Below, piece by piece: positions 5,407 through 6,850 of a stretch of 6,850 nt of DNA. Origin of the DNA: DAHUYF01 sp035553515. GTDB lineage: Bacteria > Pseudomonadota > Alphaproteobacteria > ATCC43930 > CGMCC-115725. The translations under genes and the position numbers were made by a program. How positions within the stretch are numbered: position 1 is the stretch's first letter; the number at the start of each line of letters is the position of its first letter. The stretch spans positions 1 through 6,850 of the forward strand of contig DATNDG010000067.1 of NCBI GenBank assembly GCA_035553515.1. Reading direction: 5' to 3'. The notes below the pieces were generated by a model that worked only from the letters and a program-made list of their open reading frames with translations, was not told the DNA's origin and made no database searches.

Positions 5407-5802
5407 TCAGAAGCGGGCGCGGCCCGCGGTCACCCGCTCGATGCGGACGCGCGCGACACCGTTCCGCCTTATTCCGAGATCGCCGGCAGCCCTCGCAGAA
5501 AGGTCGATGATGCGGTCGCCGACAAACGGGCCCCGGTCGTTTATGCGCACGATCGCCGAGCGGCCGTTTTCAAGGTTGGTGACGCGGACATAGGAATTGA
5601 ACGGCAAGGTCCGATGCGCCGCGGTGAGGGCGTTCATGTCGAAGCGCTCGCCGTCGGCCGTGCGCTTGCGCTGGAAATGCGGCCCATACCAGGAAGCGAG
5701 GCCGATCTGCGGCAAGCGCGATCCGACCTCCGGAGGAGTGTGGCAGGCGGCGAGGAGCGCTGCGCAGGCGCAGAGGACGATGACGCTCCGCCGGTTCAGC
5801 AT
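5407..5802 (-). CDS. rlpA: RlpA-type septal ring lytic transglycosylase lipoprotein, lacking a SPOR domain
   Basis: This encodes 131 residues from the ATG at 5802, chosen because GGGAGGAA precedes it and a lipoprotein signal follows (hydrophobic 7-19, lipobox LAA-C with Cys20). An in-frame upstream ATG would place 31 unlikely residues before the signal. Residues 33-125 form the double-psi beta-barrel domain, with GLASWYGPHF (34-43), TADGERF (48-54), AAHRTLPF (61-68), VRINDRGPF (85-93) and IIDLS (98-102). Glu52, His63 and Asp89 have the same spacing as the active residues of Pseudomonas RlpA (E120, H131, D157). That enzyme cleaves peptidoglycan strands lacking stem peptides, in the periplasm at division sites. 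The C-terminal SPOR septum-binding domain of larger homologues is absent, which is common in short forms. Confidence 0.92.
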   Translation of the reverse strand: MLNRRSVIVLCACAALLAACHTPPEVGSRLPQIGLASWYGPHFQRKRTADGERFDMNALTAAHRTLPFNSYVRVTNLENGRSAIVRINDRGPFVGDRIIDLSARAAGDLGIRRNGVARVRIERVTAGRARF

Positions 5803-5924
5803 TTCCTCCCAATCGCCCTCGATGGGCTTTCGAGAACTCTCCCCCGACAGATTGAGCCGCGCCTGTGTCTTTTGCGGGACGGCGCAGCCTCGCACGATCG
5901 CACCGGCCGCCGGGTGAGGGAGAA

Positions 5925-5938
5925 CTGATCCAGGTCAA
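5925..5938. promoter_or_regulatory. Candidate FNR/FixK-type (CRP-FNR family) binding site
   Basis: CTGATCCAGGTCAA matches the TTGA-N6-TCAA consensus at seven of eight specified positions. The inner bases (ATC..GGT) also resemble sites for FixK, FnrL and Dnr regulators. It lies 123 bases upstream of the rlpA start and 67 bases upstream of the small lipoprotein start at 6005, so it could control either divergent gene in response to low oxygen or nitric oxide. On the minus strand it contains CTTGAC, so it could instead be part of a -35 element, but I see no matching -10. Confidence 0.4.
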
Positions 5939-6004
5939 GGCGTCGCCGCAGAACCGCCTTCAGGCTGATCGGATGCTTCTCCTCCTCGGGATGGTGACAC
6001 CCCC

Positions 6005-6220
6005 ATGATCGCACGCGGTCGTCTCTGCCTCTGCGCTATCGGCCTCGGCCTGCTTTGCGGCTGCGCATCCGTGGACGTCCCGCCCCAGCGCGGCATTTCC
6101 CAAGACATCTCGGCAACCCGCCAGGTGGGCCCGACATCGCTCCGCCCCGGCCAGAGTCAGCTGAACAGGCCGTCGGAGGCATCGCCGTGGCGTCGGGAGG
6201 ACCGAGGCCCGCCGCAATAA
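6005..6220 (+). CDS. Small lipoprotein, function unknown
   Basis: This encodes 71 residues. It starts MIARGRLCLCAIGLGLLCGC, a lipoprotein signal with lipobox LCG-C and predicted lipidated Cys20. The mature 52 residues are polar and Pro/Arg/Gln-rich (ASVDVPPQRG, TSLRPGQSQLNRP, WRREDRGPP), with no globular motif, so they are probably disordered. The ribosome binding site is poor (GGTGA at 5993-5997, then a run of C). The gene is divergent from rlpA with a 202-base shared upstream region. The lipobox supports a real gene despite the short length. I do not recognise a family. Confidence 0.65.
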   Translation: MIARGRLCLCAIGLGLLCGCASVDVPPQRGISQDISATRQVGPTSLRPGQSQLNRPSEASPWRREDRGPPQ

Positions 6221-6317
6221 CGGTTGGGAGACCGGCTCTTCGCGCGGCGGCGCCGGGAGACAGGCGCGGGCGCCCCGTGTTATGAGAGGGGAACAGCGAT
6301 AAGGCAGGGAGGGAGAG

Positions 6318-6850
6318 ATGCTCGTCGGCGCGTTCTACTTTCCGACCGATTACGGGATCGAAGTGGGCGAGCTTGCCGCGGCGCTCGAGGCGCGGGGGTT
6401 CGATGCGCTCTTCCTCTGCGAGCACACGCATATCCCGGTGAGCCGGCGCACGCCGTTTCCGAGCGGCGGCGAGCTGCCGAAGCGCTACAAGCACACGCAT
6501 GACCCGTTCGTGGCGCTCGCCTTCGCGGCGGCGGCGACGAAAAAGCTCAAGATCGGCACCGGCATCTGCCTCGTGCCACAGCACGACCCGATCGTCACCG
6601 CGAAATCGGTGGCGAGCCTCGACCAGCTCTCGGGCGGGCGCATGATCTTTGCCATGGGCGGCGGCTGGAACGCCGAGGAGATGGAAAATCACGGCACGCG
6701 CTATGAGGACCGATTCAAGGTGCTGCGCGAGCGCGCGCTCGCCATGAAGGCGCTCTGGACGCAAGAGGAGGCCGAGTTCCACGGCGAGTTCGTCAAGTTC
6801 GACAAGGTCTGGCAATACCCGAAGCCGAAGCAGAAGCCGCACCCGCCGCT
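6318..6850 (+). CDS. LLM-class F420-dependent oxidoreductase, N-terminal part
   Basis: From ATG 6318, preceded by GGGAGGGAGAG, 177 residues are open to the window edge. They begin MLVGAFYFPTDYGIEVGEL. They include GFDALFLCEHTHIPVSRRTP, DPFVALAFAAAATKKLKIGT, GICLVPQHDPIVTAKSVASL, DQLSGGRMIFAMGGGWNAEE, MENHG and EAEFHGEFVKFD. This is the (beta/alpha)8-barrel luciferase-like monooxygenase family, in the branch of mycobacterial Rv2161c annotated as F420-dependent. The EHTHIP and GGGWN..E.ENHG signatures are typical of it. Relatives are about 280-300 residues, so about 60 percent is present. The substrate is unknown; members may bind FMN instead of F420. The gene runs off the right edge, so its end and partners are not seen. 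Confidence 0.9.
   Translation, partial: MLVGAFYFPTDYGIEVGELAAALEARGFDALFLCEHTHIPVSRRTPFPSGGELPKRYKHTHDPFVALAFAAAATKKLKIGTGICLVPQHDPIVTAKSVASLDQLSGGRMIFAMGGGWNAEEMENHGTRYEDRFKVLRERALAMKALWTQEEAEFHGEFVKFDKVWQYPKPKQKPHPP

Noticed and set aside
6036..6842. Long minus-strand open frame opposite the LLM-class oxidoreductase
   Set aside because: The plus strand carries unmistakable LLM signatures and a strong ribosome binding site; the antisense frame has neither.
1..6850. CRISPR array, insertion sequence or phage integration site
   Set aside because: No regularly spaced repeats, transposase or integrase motifs, or terminal direct repeats are seen.

Overview
The window is a G+C-rich stretch of bacterial chromosome, most likely from an alphaproteobacterium, possibly of the Hyphomicrobiales. 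This is inferred from base composition, the style of the lipoproteins, the small helical protein at 4725 and the oxidoreductase families. No rRNA or housekeeping marker fixes the taxon. Genes are short, closely packed and switch strand often. I see no insertion sequence, integrase, tRNA or CRISPR array.

Layout. The left edge holds the N-terminal 59 residues of a 3-hydroxyisobutyrate dehydrogenase-type enzyme on the minus strand (1-177). A 433-base gap follows. It is rich in palindromes, includes a 15/16 match to the ParB-binding parS consensus, and ends in an intrinsic terminator that abuts the next ribosome binding site. Positions 611-3359 hold three plus-strand genes joined by two 4-base ATGA overlaps: a 575-residue protein with a C-terminal restriction-endonuclease-like nuclease tip, a 253-residue candidate immunity protein, and an 88-residue helical protein of unknown role. 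Three back-to-back hairpins separate this operon from a convergent minus-strand pair (4409 down to 3453). That pair encodes a secreted protein with 14 mature cysteines and a small cysteine-containing exported protein.

After a 315-base gap with a long bulged stem-loop, the plus strand carries a 61-residue helical protein and a PPOX-class flavin or F420-binding oxidoreductase. An RlpA-type lipoprotein lies convergent on the minus strand. It is divergent from a 71-residue lipoprotein, with an FNR/FixK-type site between them. The right edge holds the first 177 residues of an LLM-class F420-dependent oxidoreductase.

How the genes fit together. The most interesting part is 611-3359. The nuclease tip at the end of a long modular protein, a coupled unrelated gene, and a fall in G+C centred on their junction together look like a toxin-immunity module of the polymorphic-toxin kind. 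The delivery route is not visible, and no secretion gene is present in the window. The remaining genes are envelope or oxidoreductase functions with no clear link to that module.
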